In this document: piece after piece, positions 14,556 to 21,875 of the stretch
Numbering within the stretch: position 1 is the stretch's first letter
How the letters are laid out: each line of letters begins with the position of its first letter
DNA from: a virus
IMG/VR virus record: IMGVR_UViG_3300044729_000874
Span: 1-24,334 of that record
Length of the DNA: 24,334 nt
Direction: 5' to 3' (one strand)
The notes under the pieces: model-generated
Told to the model about the DNA's origin: nothing
What the model saw: the letters and a program-made list of their open reading frames with translations, nothing else
Database searches by the model: none
Made by a program: the position numbers and the translations under genes

Positions 14556-15578
14556 TTATTTAACGAGTGCGTAATTTACTGCTTTGAATCCACCAACTTC
14601 CTTAACTGCTTTCGGTGTTTTCTTCTCAACATCTTGAGCCATAACACCCATTTGGGTCTTATTGTCCCCCTTGTATTTATAGGTGTAGATGGGAAGTCCG
14701 GCATCAGTCTTTCCAACTTTTTCGATGTCGGTTTTAAGCCTTCTATCTGATGCCATAAATGTTCCAAGCCCCATTGCCGCACCTCCACCGAGTGCGCCCA
14801 GTCCTCCAAACAAACCAGATGAGTAGGATGCTTGTGCCTGCGCGTTGGCCGCTTGTGCATTCACAATATTCTGCCTTTGAGCAGCACCAAGGTTGAGTGC
14901 AGATCCAACATCAAACAGCTGGGGCTTACCAGCACCGATTGCGTCAAGTCCAAGGCCCATCATTTGGTTGCCAACTTGATACGAGAGAGGTTGGCTGCCA
15001 AGAAGCTGGAGTCCGGGTGCGGTGTAGAATTGTCCAGCAAGATTAAACGCTTGTTGCCCTGCTTGTGCTGCTTCTGCGCGCTTCCGTGCCATAACATCCT
15101 CACGGCCCATTATCTCAGAAGCGATAGCAGCATTTCCACCAATACGACCAGCGGCTTGTGCGCCCTCTCTAGCGGTTTGCTGGTACATGCGTTGTTGTTC
15201 TGGAGTAACACCTTGTGCAGCGGCATATGCTCGCTGTGACTCCTGTTGAGCTTGTTGCACCGCGCTGGCCTGTTCTGGTGATAGACCCGCCATTAATCCA
15301 CGAGTAAGCCCAGCCTGACCTGTCATCTGACCAAGTTCAGCCTCACGGGCGGCCCCAAGTTGCTGCGCTGTTTGTTGGGTAAACTGTGGATTCATCCCAA
15401 GCAATCCCAGTCCAAACTGGGAGACATCAGCAAGGTTTTGCCTTTGAAATTCTGGGCGATATTGTTGCTCAAATGACAAAATTCCGGGCATTGCACTCTG
15501 GAATGCCGACAATAACGAACTAATATCTTCGGAATAGTTTACTTTTGGAGCGCGTACTGATTTAGGCTTACTTCCCAT
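14556..15578 (-). CDS. Virion protein with C-terminal S74-type intramolecular chaperone domain (340 aa)
   Basis: Residues about 1-265 are Ala/Gln/Gly-rich and helical (QQTAQQLGAAREAELGQMTG, QQESQRAYAAAQG), unlike a beta-stranded fibre and more like an internal or tail-needle protein. Residues 277-340 are a clear peptidase S74 / endosialidase chaperone core: SDRRLK at 277-282 supplies the expected Ser277 and Lys282, followed by GLPIYTYKYKG and MGVMAQDV. In known members this domain guides folding of trimeric fibres and then cuts itself off at the Ser. A Gly/Ala-rich hydrophobic stretch (about 253-273) lies just before the cut site. Here the domain is short (64 aa). The gene lies between fibre and internal protein genes. 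Confidence 0.75.
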   Translation of the reverse strand: MGSKPKSVRAPKVNYSEDISSLLSAFQSAMPGILSFEQQYRPEFQRQNLADVSQFGLGLLGMNPQFTQQTAQQLGAAREAELGQMTGQAGLTRGLMAGLSPEQASAVQQAQQESQRAYAAAQGVTPEQQRMYQQTAREGAQAAGRIGGNAAIASEIMGREDVMARKRAEAAQAGQQAFNLAGQFYTAPGLQLLGSQPLSYQVGNQMMGLGLDAIGAGKPQLFDVGSALNLGAAQRQNIVNAQAANAQAQASYSSGLFGGLGALGGGAAMGLGTFMASDRRLKTDIEKVGKTDAGLPIYTYKYKGDNKTQMGVMAQDVEKKTPKAVKEVGGFKAVNYALVK

Positions 15579-15582
15579 TGGA

Positions 15583-15921
15583 TTAACTTTCTTTTAACTT
15601 TGAATAAAACTTGTAGATGTCGTGGATTCTTACGCGGTCGCTACCTTTGAAGCTGCGTTGGAATGCAATAAAGTCGTAATTTTGAATGTATTTGGATAAT
15701 GCTCCGCGCATGTCTCCTGTTGAGAACGTGACAAACAGGGTGTCCCCATCATCGACATGGACTGCTTGAGTTGGGTTTTTGCTGAACGAACTAAAGCCAA
15801 TAGCAAAACAATCCATATCGCAAACAACAATGCCATGACACAAGTGCCATGTGAGAAGTTGTTGGAAGTCGATACATTCTTGTTCATAAGTTGCTATTGC
15901 TTTGGCTAGGTGCTGATTCAT
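15583..15921 (-). CDS. Unknown late protein (112 aa)
   Basis: I do not recognise a family. The protein has a hydrophobic, Cys-containing segment (LLTWHLCHGIVVCDMDCFAIGF, two parts, about 22-43) that is not long enough between charged residues to be a convincing membrane helix, followed by a mixed alpha/beta part (DGDTLFVTFSTGDMRGAL). It starts with an ATGA overlap to the fibre stop and ends 4 bp before the next gene, so it is translated with the tail genes. A fibre accessory or small host-interaction protein is possible; nothing shows it directly. Confidence 0.65.
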   Translation of the reverse strand: MNQHLAKAIATYEQECIDFQQLLTWHLCHGIVVCDMDCFAIGFSSFSKNPTQAVHVDDGDTLFVTFSTGDMRGALSKYIQNYDFIAFQRSFKGSDRVRIHDIYKFYSKLKES

Positions 15922-16913
15922 CTAATGATTTGAACGCTATTGTGCAAGCAATCTATAGCCGTTCCACCTCCACTGATGGAGATAATAAATGAGCACTTTT
16001 CGTTGTAACTGAATCCAGTAAGTATCCTGTTTGCATTAGATGCCGAAAAAACTCCAGTTTCATTACATGCCCCAGATACAGCAAGGTTAGAATCTGGCAT
16101 TGCAGTTGAAAAATTGACAACATAAAAACCCGCTCCTATTGCTTGGTTTGATGTTGGTGGGTTTGCTGGATTTGCTCCAGAATAAGCATCGGAAACGTTA
16201 GAAATATTACCAGATCCACGGATTGTTTTTCTTTTGAGCGTTGCCGTACCAGTAGATGTTGTCGTTGTTGAACTAATCACTGTGAATGTGTTTGCGTCAG
16301 TGACGGAATTAACTAAATACAAACCATCAAATGGCGCAGTTCCAGTTGATACTGTAAAGTCAAGATAAACCGCGTTACCAGCAATCAACCCGTGTGCGGT
16401 TGCTGTAATGGTAACGGTTGTTGAACTTGTTCTTGAATATGTGCCAGCAATGTCAGTGTTTGCTTGTCCGTTAAAATTAACCCATGCCCTAACACCATAG
16501 ATTGGAGCTGATCCAGTTTGTGCTCCGCTTAGTTTTGGCGCGGTAATCGCGTTATCTTGAATTTTAACTGTACCAACTGCGTTATCTAAGAGTTTGTTGA
16601 ATCCAACTGAGCCATTAGCAATCTTAGTGTTGGTCACTGCTCCGTCTTCGATTTTAGTATTGGTGATTGCATTATTATCAATAGTCGCCACGCCACTAGA
16701 AACAGTAAAATCTCCAAAATCCGAATTTGATAACTTCCCCGGAGTTACTGCTCCATCTCCAATTTGCATTTGGCCACCAGCGGTAACCTGCAATCCTTGA
16801 CCGGGTACAACAGCACCAGAGACAAAAAACGAATTGTCCATGATGTTGTTGAGCTTGGTAGATGTAATCTGCTCATTGTTTGAGAACGGATTTGTTGTAT
16901 CAACGACTGGCAT
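15918..16913 (-). CDS. Tail fibre / receptor-binding-like protein with an inserted beta module (331 aa)
   Basis: The N-terminus (about 1-50) is a probable attachment region. Residues 79-128 are five 10-residue repeats of the type (D/N)xA(V/I)TxxKI, with a further copy near 52-60, a typical fibre stalk. From 140 comes the AWVNFNG motif common in phage fibre and receptor-binding tips, whose continuation IRGSGNISNV appears only at 231-240. Between them (about 160-228) lies a module with TATAHGLIAGNAVYL, the FCCH-like 'HGL' beta domain also present in the neighbouring tail protein. The C-terminus carries FYVVNFSTAMPDSNL, again fibre-tip-like. It would bind the host surface. It lies 3 bp after the tail protein gene. 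Confidence 0.75.
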   Translation of the reverse strand: MPVVDTTNPFSNNEQITSTKLNNIMDNSFFVSGAVVPGQGLQVTAGGQMQIGDGAVTPGKLSNSDFGDFTVSSGVATIDNNAITNTKIEDGAVTNTKIANGSVGFNKLLDNAVGTVKIQDNAITAPKLSGAQTGSAPIYGVRAWVNFNGQANTDIAGTYSRTSSTTVTITATAHGLIAGNAVYLDFTVSTGTAPFDGLYLVNSVTDANTFTVISSTTTTSTGTATLKRKTIRGSGNISNVSDAYSGANPANPPTSNQAIGAGFYVVNFSTAMPDSNLAVSGACNETGVFSASNANRILTGFSYNEKCSFIISISGGGTAIDCLHNSVQIIR

Positions 16914-16916
16914 AAA

Positions 16917-19619
16917 TTATTTCTGTGATATAATTGCTCTATTGGAAACGGCTCCAGATATTTTAACTGAATGTACCTTGGGGGAACCGCTAGTCCTTGT
17001 CAAGATCATTGTTCCTGTATATCCGCGTAGACCTCCAAGGCGACCCCTAACATTTGCAGTTTCCTCCTCTTGATCAGTGTTAGACAAGTCACCAATTAAC
17101 TCGTTAGTGCTACCTATCGGGAAAGCATTGTCTGGATCTTCGGTTGAAAACGAAACATTAAAGGTAGATGGTGACCCAGCAGGGAAAGATTGCATCTGCG
17201 TCTGGAAATCCGTAAACCTCTTGCGCTCTTGTGTCCCAAAATCGTACCCACGGGTGGTTAAAGACGAGTTAATAGGCTCAACATCAATGGTTGTGCTACC
17301 AAACTCTGCGGAAATGCTGTCATTTTGAGAATCTGCAGCCTCCATCTTGTGGATTCCACCGCTAGATGACACAGCATAAAGGTCGTTTCTCACCCCAGCA
17401 CCAGCAGTTACAAAGTCTGTAATCAAAAACCCAGAGCTACCATAGGTGTCGAGCGACTCCCAGCCCTTATTAAGGAAGTTAAACACCAGAATAGCGTTAT
17501 TTCCCTGTGCGTCGTCAGCACCAACTACGGAATCAAGCGGGACTGCAAGGTAATATCGATTATCGTAGTAAACCGCAGTAGCGTTTCCAGCTAGTCTGGA
17601 GTTTATGCGGTCAATATACGGCTGTATGTTCTTGGAGAGAGGTTCTTCCGTTCCACGAAGGTTGTAATCATTAAGGAAGGTGAGAGCGTAAACCCCATTG
17701 TCAGACAGAAACAGAAGATTGTTGGCCTGCATCACCACTGATTTGCGGGCCAAACATCCAACTTCGCTAGTGAGTTCTTTAACCACGGTGTCGGCAAGAC
17801 TCCCTTGAGTGCCAACAACCGCATGAATGCTGTTGCGGTTCATTACCACCAACGCATCGTCGTAAAATCCGTGCATCGCAACCACATAATCTGCCGTCCC
17901 GCCAGAAATACGGAACTGGTTCAGCACCCGATCATAGGTATTGCTGTCTAAAATGTCGGACGCGATGATCTCATCGGAGATTCCACGATTTGTATAGGTC
18001 GATGAAGTCAATGTACCACCATTTTCGTACAGGTATGGAACCCACAGGCGGCGTTGGAAGTAGGTTGCCCAAGGTGGGCCTGGCATGTAGGAGAATCCAA
18101 GGCCAATAGACTCCTGCTGGGAATAGTGGATAGTATGCGACGACACATCTGGTTCGCTCGTAAAGAACCGCCAAGTGTCGTATGTTGGAATGGCAGACAC
18201 ATTGAGAATATCGCCAACATTTAAGACCTTAAATGCTGTTGATGTCTGGGTGAGCCTTAATGATTGTCCAATGGAAAATGGATTATCTTGAAGTGCCGTA
18301 AATGCGTACTCGGTATCAGGAAAAAATGAACCAGTCGCTAATGTCGCAACTTTGGTAGAACCATTATAGTCATTAATTGTTCTTGTGGCTGCAGAAATCG
18401 AAAGCGTTGCATTATTGTAGAAATCGTCAACTGGAGACGGAATAAACCCATCATCGAAAAATGCAGGAAACATTATGGTGTTGCTTGCCTTGCGAACCGT
18501 AGCTCCAGTAACAGTGTATGTGCCAGTAGCCCCAGTCAGAGGAATTGTAAAAGTGGTGGTATTGGTAACCGTGACCACACGAACACCGTTGGGATCTGGC
18601 TCAGCAGATTGTGTTATCCCGCTAATTAACACGGAGTCCCCAGTCGTCAACCCGTGGGCTGTTGATGTTACAATGGTGACGATGTTTGTCCCAGCGGTTG
18701 CGCTAGAAATATCATAAGAAATCCCAACACCCTTTGCAATTCCAGTGGATGCCTGTAGGTCTCCGGCATCTATGGTGATTGTGGCAATGCCATCTGAGAT
18801 TACAATGTTGTTGTTTTTAGTGTAGTCCTTTCCTGCTTGGTACGGGCCACCCGGAACCTTGTAGAACTGGGTGCTAACTCCATCCCATTGCAATGCAGAC
18901 TGACCACCACGAAAGATAATTACCTTATCAAAGACCTGTAGCATCGAAACCTCAACTCCGGCATCCAAAGTAATACCAGTAGGGAAGGTCAAATCTGTAA
19001 CCCCAGCCGTACCAGCATCCGCTAGCTTGGACACCTCGATCTTCTTAACCTCAGCATTAGTCGCCACAAGGATATACTCCTTATTGCTTTCATTTGGATT
19101 GCTGAACAAACAAGACGCGCGAATGTCAGACACCACATTGTCGTTGATCAAGGTTGCGCTAAGAATTCCTGTCTGGTCACTGATGGTTGTCAAGCCAGTC
19201 ACAACGCAGCTCATTGTGTTAGAATTAACATAAGTCAACTCACGCACACCATCAATCGTAACATTGCCAGCAAGTCCAGAAATAGTAGCGTAACCACTAG
19301 TTCCAGCAGCAAACCCATGACCAGTAATTGTAAGGCTTAAAACTCCAGCCGTAACCGATGCAGCCGTAATGCTCTTGCTCGTATCAATGGTGTAGAACGG
19401 CAACCTCAACGGAGTGCCTGCAGTAGTCAAGCTGGTCTTCTGGGCAATAACTGCCTTACGAGGCTTCCAGTAACCCTCCATCCGCCCGTTAAGGCTCTCC
19501 CTAACTTCGCCTTTCTGTAACTGGTTAAGCTGCAATCTACGGTTAACACCATAGAAACCACGATCACCAGCATCGGCAATCGAGTCATCTAACCCACCAG
19601 TGGATCGGAACTGCGACAT
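16917..19619 (-). CDS. Large tail (nozzle or stabilisation-like) protein (900 aa)
   Basis: The protein is beta-rich throughout. The N-terminus (FYGVNRRLQLNQLQKGEVRE, two parts, about 22-41) and the middle (FQRRLWVPYLYENGG; VVMNRNSIHAVVGTQGS; ARKSVVMQANNLLFLSDNGV; about 520-700) match the pattern of podovirus tail-hub or nozzle proteins such as the T7 gp12 class, built around a propeller-like core. Two FCCH-like 'HGF/HGL' modules are inserted near 93-145 and 308-375. Such a protein closes the tail below the portal and carries the fibres, which fits its place next to the fibre gene. The start shares one base with the previous stop (TAATG). The precise homologue is uncertain. Confidence 0.7.
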   Translation of the reverse strand: MSQFRSTGGLDDSIADAGDRGFYGVNRRLQLNQLQKGEVRESLNGRMEGYWKPRKAVIAQKTSLTTAGTPLRLPFYTIDTSKSITAASVTAGVLSLTITGHGFAAGTSGYATISGLAGNVTIDGVRELTYVNSNTMSCVVTGLTTISDQTGILSATLINDNVVSDIRASCLFSNPNESNKEYILVATNAEVKKIEVSKLADAGTAGVTDLTFPTGITLDAGVEVSMLQVFDKVIIFRGGQSALQWDGVSTQFYKVPGGPYQAGKDYTKNNNIVISDGIATITIDAGDLQASTGIAKGVGISYDISSATAGTNIVTIVTSTAHGLTTGDSVLISGITQSAEPDPNGVRVVTVTNTTTFTIPLTGATGTYTVTGATVRKASNTIMFPAFFDDGFIPSPVDDFYNNATLSISAATRTINDYNGSTKVATLATGSFFPDTEYAFTALQDNPFSIGQSLRLTQTSTAFKVLNVGDILNVSAIPTYDTWRFFTSEPDVSSHTIHYSQQESIGLGFSYMPGPPWATYFQRRLWVPYLYENGGTLTSSTYTNRGISDEIIASDILDSNTYDRVLNQFRISGGTADYVVAMHGFYDDALVVMNRNSIHAVVGTQGSLADTVVKELTSEVGCLARKSVVMQANNLLFLSDNGVYALTFLNDYNLRGTEEPLSKNIQPYIDRINSRLAGNATAVYYDNRYYLAVPLDSVVGADDAQGNNAILVFNFLNKGWESLDTYGSSGFLITDFVTAGAGVRNDLYAVSSSGGIHKMEAADSQNDSISAEFGSTTIDVEPINSSLTTRGYDFGTQERKRFTDFQTQMQSFPAGSPSTFNVSFSTEDPDNAFPIGSTNELIGDLSNTDQEEETANVRGRLGGLRGYTGTMILTRTSGSPKVHSVKISGAVSNRAIISQK

Positions 19620-19873
19620 TATGCGCGGTAACCAATAACAGTACCAGAAGTCACGGTAAAGCTGTTGATCGTACCACCAAGGCCGAACCCAGCAGGGATC
19701 GTAATGGTAATCAACTTGGAACCAGAATCCGTAAGGTTAGGCGCAGAAATTGCACTCAACACCGTGTCATTCACAAACTGAACCCAACGGAACGGGCCTA
19801 CAGCACTGTTACCAGCATTGTACACTTGTCCACCGCCTTGACCTTGCAGGTCGTATGAATCGCCTCTAGGCAT
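19619..19873 (-). CDS. First gene of the late operon, small virion-type protein (84 aa)
   Basis: The protein has a Gly/Gln-rich start (LQGQGGGQVYNAGNSAVGPF) and a beta-strand-rich C-terminal half with alternating hydrophobic residues (KLITITIPAGFGLGG, FTVTSGTVIGYRA). This composition is typical of small phage tail or capsid decoration proteins; no named family is recognised. It is the promoter-proximal gene of the minus-strand operon; the leader (aacttatttatatt) is AT-rich without Shine-Dalgarno. The stop overlaps the next start by one base (TAATG), so expression is tied to that of the large tail protein. Confidence 0.65.
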   Translation of the reverse strand: MPRGDSYDLQGQGGGQVYNAGNSAVGPFRWVQFVNDTVLSAISAPNLTDSGSKLITITIPAGFGLGGTINSFTVTSGTVIGYRA

Positions 19874-19920
19874 AATATAAATAAGTTTCTAAGCACAAGT
19901 CCATCTCGCGCTCAACCAAC

Positions 19921-19950
19921 CAATTACCACAATACACCACATCCTGTCAA
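19921..19950 (-). promoter_or_regulatory. Candidate late promoter, minus strand
   Basis: On the minus strand a perfect -35 box TTGACA (19950-19945) is followed after 17-18 bp by GTAATTG, a weak -10. The start would lie near 19914, about 40 bp before the first late gene. A similar arrangement, TTGTGC-N17-GTAATT, lies about 70-90 bp upstream, so two starts or a phage-specific -10 are possible. Confidence 0.4.
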
Positions 19951-20197
19951 CCACAAACCACATGACAAATAATACTCGCTTTTTGCGAAAAATTACCTAT
20001 CTGGCACATTTAAGCACAATACACTAGACCTATCCCCAAATAACCCCAAACGGGAACCAACCCACTAACGCAGAACCACACCAACAATCTCCAATAGTAG
20101 GTAACTGCCCAATTGTAAGAATTTTTGTGGGGGGGATAATGGATGGCAATAATAAAAATAATTTCCGACTCGACCCCCTCCCCCCGTGCCTGGCTGG

Positions 20198-20257
20198 TGT
20201 TCAAGTGAGCATTGTTCGTGTGAATAGCGTTCTCTTGGCTAGTGTTCGTGTGATCAT
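20198..20257. repeat. Four tandem 15-bp iteron-like repeats
   Basis: Units begin at 20198, 20213, 20228 and 20243, exactly 15 bp apart: TGTTCAAGTGAGCAT, TGTTCGTGTGAATAG, CGTTCTCTTGGCTAG and TGTTCGTGTGATCAT. The second and fourth share 11 consecutive bases; the third is the most diverged. The repeats stop sharply on both sides. They lie in non-coding DNA and are candidates for initiator or repressor binding sites. Confidence 0.55.
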
Positions 20258-20388
20258 CGCCGGATTCATGACTAACGCGCTAAGGTTAGAGCATACAATC
20301 TGTAGTGGATTAGTAAGGTATTGTCCTGGCGTGTGGCATAGGTTGTGGTCGTGGCATGATTGCCAGCAAGTGTGAACAATAAAAAAGC

Positions 20389-20416
20389 TTGACGGATTTA
20401 GCGACATGACTATAAT
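20389..20416 (+). promoter_or_regulatory. Early promoter, sigma70-like
   Basis: TTGACG (20389-20394), a 16-bp spacer and a perfect TATAAT (20411-20416) point right, with a start near 20423. It is the best promoter match in the window. TACGC/GCGTA inverted arms (20416-20420 and 20426-20430) overlap the start site and could be an operator. The first gene begins about 460 bp downstream, so the transcript has a long leader. Confidence 0.75.
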
Positions 20417-20572
20417 ACGCTACAGGCGTAACCCCCTTACGTAAGCCATCACGTCCTAACGGGATGTGCGCACGACCTCAAACAAGGTTATTCATTCGAC
20501 AAGCCTCGATCATGATTCAAGCGCGGTGATTGCTTCTTTCAAGTGATGGAATGGATATTCTGATGCCTTTGG

Positions 20573-20626
20573 TTCTTCCCTTTGCTTCTTCTTCTTCCTT
20601 CCTTCCTTGCTTCACCCTCACCCTTA
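20573..20626 (+). repeat. Pyrimidine-rich CTT/CCTT tract
   Basis: About 54 bases are almost only C and T, with runs of CTT and CCTT units, inside the long early leader. Such tracts can form triplex DNA or stay unstructured in RNA. The purine-rich complement gives the spurious Lys/Arg/Glu-rich minus-strand frame at 20539-20862. Confidence 0.5.
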
Positions 20627-20764
20627 ATGGGAAGCTCTAGACGCTTGGATGTTTGGCTCCCTAGCGTTTCGCTTGTCTCACGGGCTGAAAGTTTGGCCTT
20701 GGATTGAAAGTTTTTCCATGGCTTGTGATTGAGGGAAATGCCTTGTTTTAAATGGTTTGGTGAG

Positions 20765-20793
20765 TTGGCAAGCATAAAGTTGAAATATATTTT
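20765..20793 (+). promoter_or_regulatory. Second, weaker plus-strand promoter candidate
   Basis: TTGGCA (20765-20770), a 17-bp spacer and TATTTT (20788-20793) lie in an AT-rich stretch and would start transcription near 20800, just before the two palindromes and the first early gene. Confidence 0.3.
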
Positions 20794-20832
20794 TGAGATA
20801 TTGGCAAATTTTGTTGGCAATCCTTTCCCGTT

Positions 20833-20863
20833 GTGAGATTGTCTCACCAGTTGCGAGCGCAAC
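20833..20863. promoter_or_regulatory. Two adjacent palindromes, operator-like
   Basis: GTGAGA-TTG-TCTCAC (20833-20847) and GTTGCG-AG-CGCAAC (20850-20863) are both perfect and are separated by 2 bp. Neither is followed by a T-run. They lie 24-54 bp before the first early gene, a fitting place for a repressor or translational regulator site. Confidence 0.45.
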
Positions 20864-20886
20864 GCATAACAATAACCAACGATACA

Positions 20887-21081
20887 ATGACAACGAAATT
20901 GGAAAGACTGAAACGCGACGCGGAGTCACTCGAGCGTGAGATTGACAATCAGATTGAATTCATGGAATCGCTTCCAGATTGGACGGATGATTATGAATTC
21001 GCATCGCGTCATCTTGATGGATTGATGCAAGCCCTATCCGAGATCTCCGATTCAATCGAAGACCATAAGATCCTTGCCTAA
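20887..21081 (+). CDS. Small coiled-coil protein, first early gene (64 aa)
   Basis: I choose the ATG at 20887 (MTTKLERLKRDAESLEREID); a GTG at 20833 would put the two palindromes into coding sequence. The first 30 residues form a charged heptad-like helix, followed by an acidic part (SLPDWTDDYEFASRHLDGLM) and a second helix. No named family is recognised. Its start, ATGACAACGAAA preceded by A/C-rich DNA without Shine-Dalgarno, is nearly repeated at the next two uncoupled genes. It may bind nucleic acid or a host protein, but this is a guess from size and timing only. Confidence 0.65.
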   Translation: MTTKLERLKRDAESLEREIDNQIEFMESLPDWTDDYEFASRHLDGLMQALSEISDSIEDHKILA

Positions 21082-21098
21082 CCAAACCAAAAACGAAC

Positions 21099-21287
21099 AT
21101 GACAACGGAACAAATCACGCAACGCGACTTCTGGGGTCTTCCAGAGATCAAAGAACAGCAGACAATCCAACAAGGCTCACGCTTTGGCGACAAGGCTCAC
21201 AGAGACGCATTCGAGCGCATGAAGTCAATTTGCGCTTCACTTATGGGGGCGGATTTCGCGGAGTCCTATTTCGGGGAATACGAATAA
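21099..21287 (+). CDS. Unknown small early protein (62 aa)
   Basis: The protein begins MTTEQITQRDFWGLPEIKEQ and ends in an acidic aromatic tip (ADFAESYFGEYE). It is mostly helical and soluble, with no membrane segment and no recognised domain. The leader caaaaacgaac lacks Shine-Dalgarno. It lies 17 bp after the first early gene and on the same transcript by position. Confidence 0.65.
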   Translation: MTTEQITQRDFWGLPEIKEQQTIQQGSRFGDKAHRDAFERMKSICASLMGADFAESYFGEYE

Positions 21288-21309
21288 CAAAACCAAACAA
21301 AGCAACGAT

Positions 21310-21531
21310 ATGACAACGAAACAAACAACGATGATTAAAGCAACGATGGAACATAAAAACTGGACGGGTTTGACCCTCCGTGAATTGATTGACCTAGGAC
21401 GCATCTACCACAAAGACCGACCAACAATCACGGCATTCGTTCGGGAGGTTCACGGAGAGCCTACATCGGTTGACCAACTCACGGAACAGCGTGGAGTCGT
21501 GAACGCAATCATGGAAGGGAGCGTGGCATGA
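21310..21531 (+). CDS. Unknown small early protein (73 aa)
   Basis: The protein starts MTTKQTTMIKATMEHKNW; a later Met is possible but the A/C-rich leader (caaagcaacgat) favours the first ATG. The middle (LTLRELIDLGRIYHKDRPTI) is helical with a helix-turn-helix-like rhythm, though I would not call a DNA-binding domain on this alone. The stop overlaps the next ATG by 4 bp (ATGA), so the pair is probably co-translated. Confidence 0.65.
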   Translation: MTTKQTTMIKATMEHKNWTGLTLRELIDLGRIYHKDRPTITAFVREVHGEPTSVDQLTEQRGVVNAIMEGSVA

Positions 21532-21725
21532 GCATTACGATTAAAAAAGAAATTGACCCTCTTACTCGCCAAATTGGTTTTCTCGCGGTGATGGAAAACG
21601 ATGCCGCTTTTGCCTTTTCCGAAAGAGAAGCGGTTTCTAGGTTAATGGCTCGCCACCTCGGTGTGGATTTCATGGTCAATTGGGTAAATGGCTCAATGAC
21701 CCTTTACAGAAAGGGGGTTGCATGA
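21528..21725 (+). CDS. Unknown small early protein (65 aa)
   Basis: A mixed alpha/beta protein (TRQIGFLAVMENDAAFAFSE, HLGVDFMVNWVNGSMTLYRK) without a recognised family. The start overlaps the upstream stop (ATGA) and is preceded by a purine-rich Shine-Dalgarno-like gaaggga about 7 bp away. The stop in turn overlaps the next start. It is the middle gene of a coupled triplet. Confidence 0.65.
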   Translation: MSITIKKEIDPLTRQIGFLAVMENDAAFAFSEREAVSRLMARHLGVDFMVNWVNGSMTLYRKGVA

Positions 21726-21862
21726 TCCGTGACCTTTCCCTTGCCATTGCCCTTGTGGCATCGATTGCCCTTGGCGTTGCCGTGACAAGTGGAGCCTTTG
21801 GCGGCCCGTCTGATGTTGAAATGCGAATCCGCGCAAGTGAGCCTTTGAACCTCCAAAAATAA
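21722..21862 (+). CDS. Very small membrane protein (46 aa)
   Basis: The ATG at 21722 overlaps the upstream stop (ATGA) and has a Shine-Dalgarno-like aaggggg 5 bp before it, better than the upstream in-frame ATG at 21680, which lies inside the neighbour. Residues about 5-27 (LSLAIALVASIALGVAVTSG) form one membrane helix or signal anchor, with a short charged tail. No lipobox Cys is present, so it is not an obvious spanin lipoprotein. It could act at the inner membrane early in infection. Function unknown. Confidence 0.6.
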   Translation: MIRDLSLAIALVASIALGVAVTSGAFGGPSDVEMRIRASEPLNLQK

Positions 21863-21875
21863 ATCAAAAATCCGC

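Larger units (their letters stand above)
19874..20886. other. 1-kb divergent control region between late and early genes
   Basis: No credible gene is present. The left part (19914-20040) holds promoter-like sequences pointing left. The middle holds a 7-G run facing C-runs (20129-20185) and four 15-bp iteron-like repeats (20198-20257). A clear sigma70-like promoter at 20389-20416 points right. Downstream there is a pyrimidine-rich tract (20573-20626), a second weaker promoter-like sequence (20765-20793) and two adjacent palindromes (20833-20863). Divergent control regions like this often also hold a phage replication origin; the iterons and the nearby DnaA-like gene make that plausible here. 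Confidence 0.75.

Noticed and set aside
20127-20375. 82-aa plus-strand frame in the divergent region
   Set aside because: It runs across the G run, the C runs and the iterons, has low-complexity composition and no family-like features.
20010-20407. Two minus-strand frames of 64 and 68 aa upstream of the late operon
   Set aside because: Trp/Cys-rich random composition, no ribosome site, overlap with promoter and repeat elements.
20539-20862. 107-aa minus-strand frame
   Set aside because: Its Lys/Arg/Glu-rich end is the complement of the pyrimidine tract, and it opposes the early promoter and leader.
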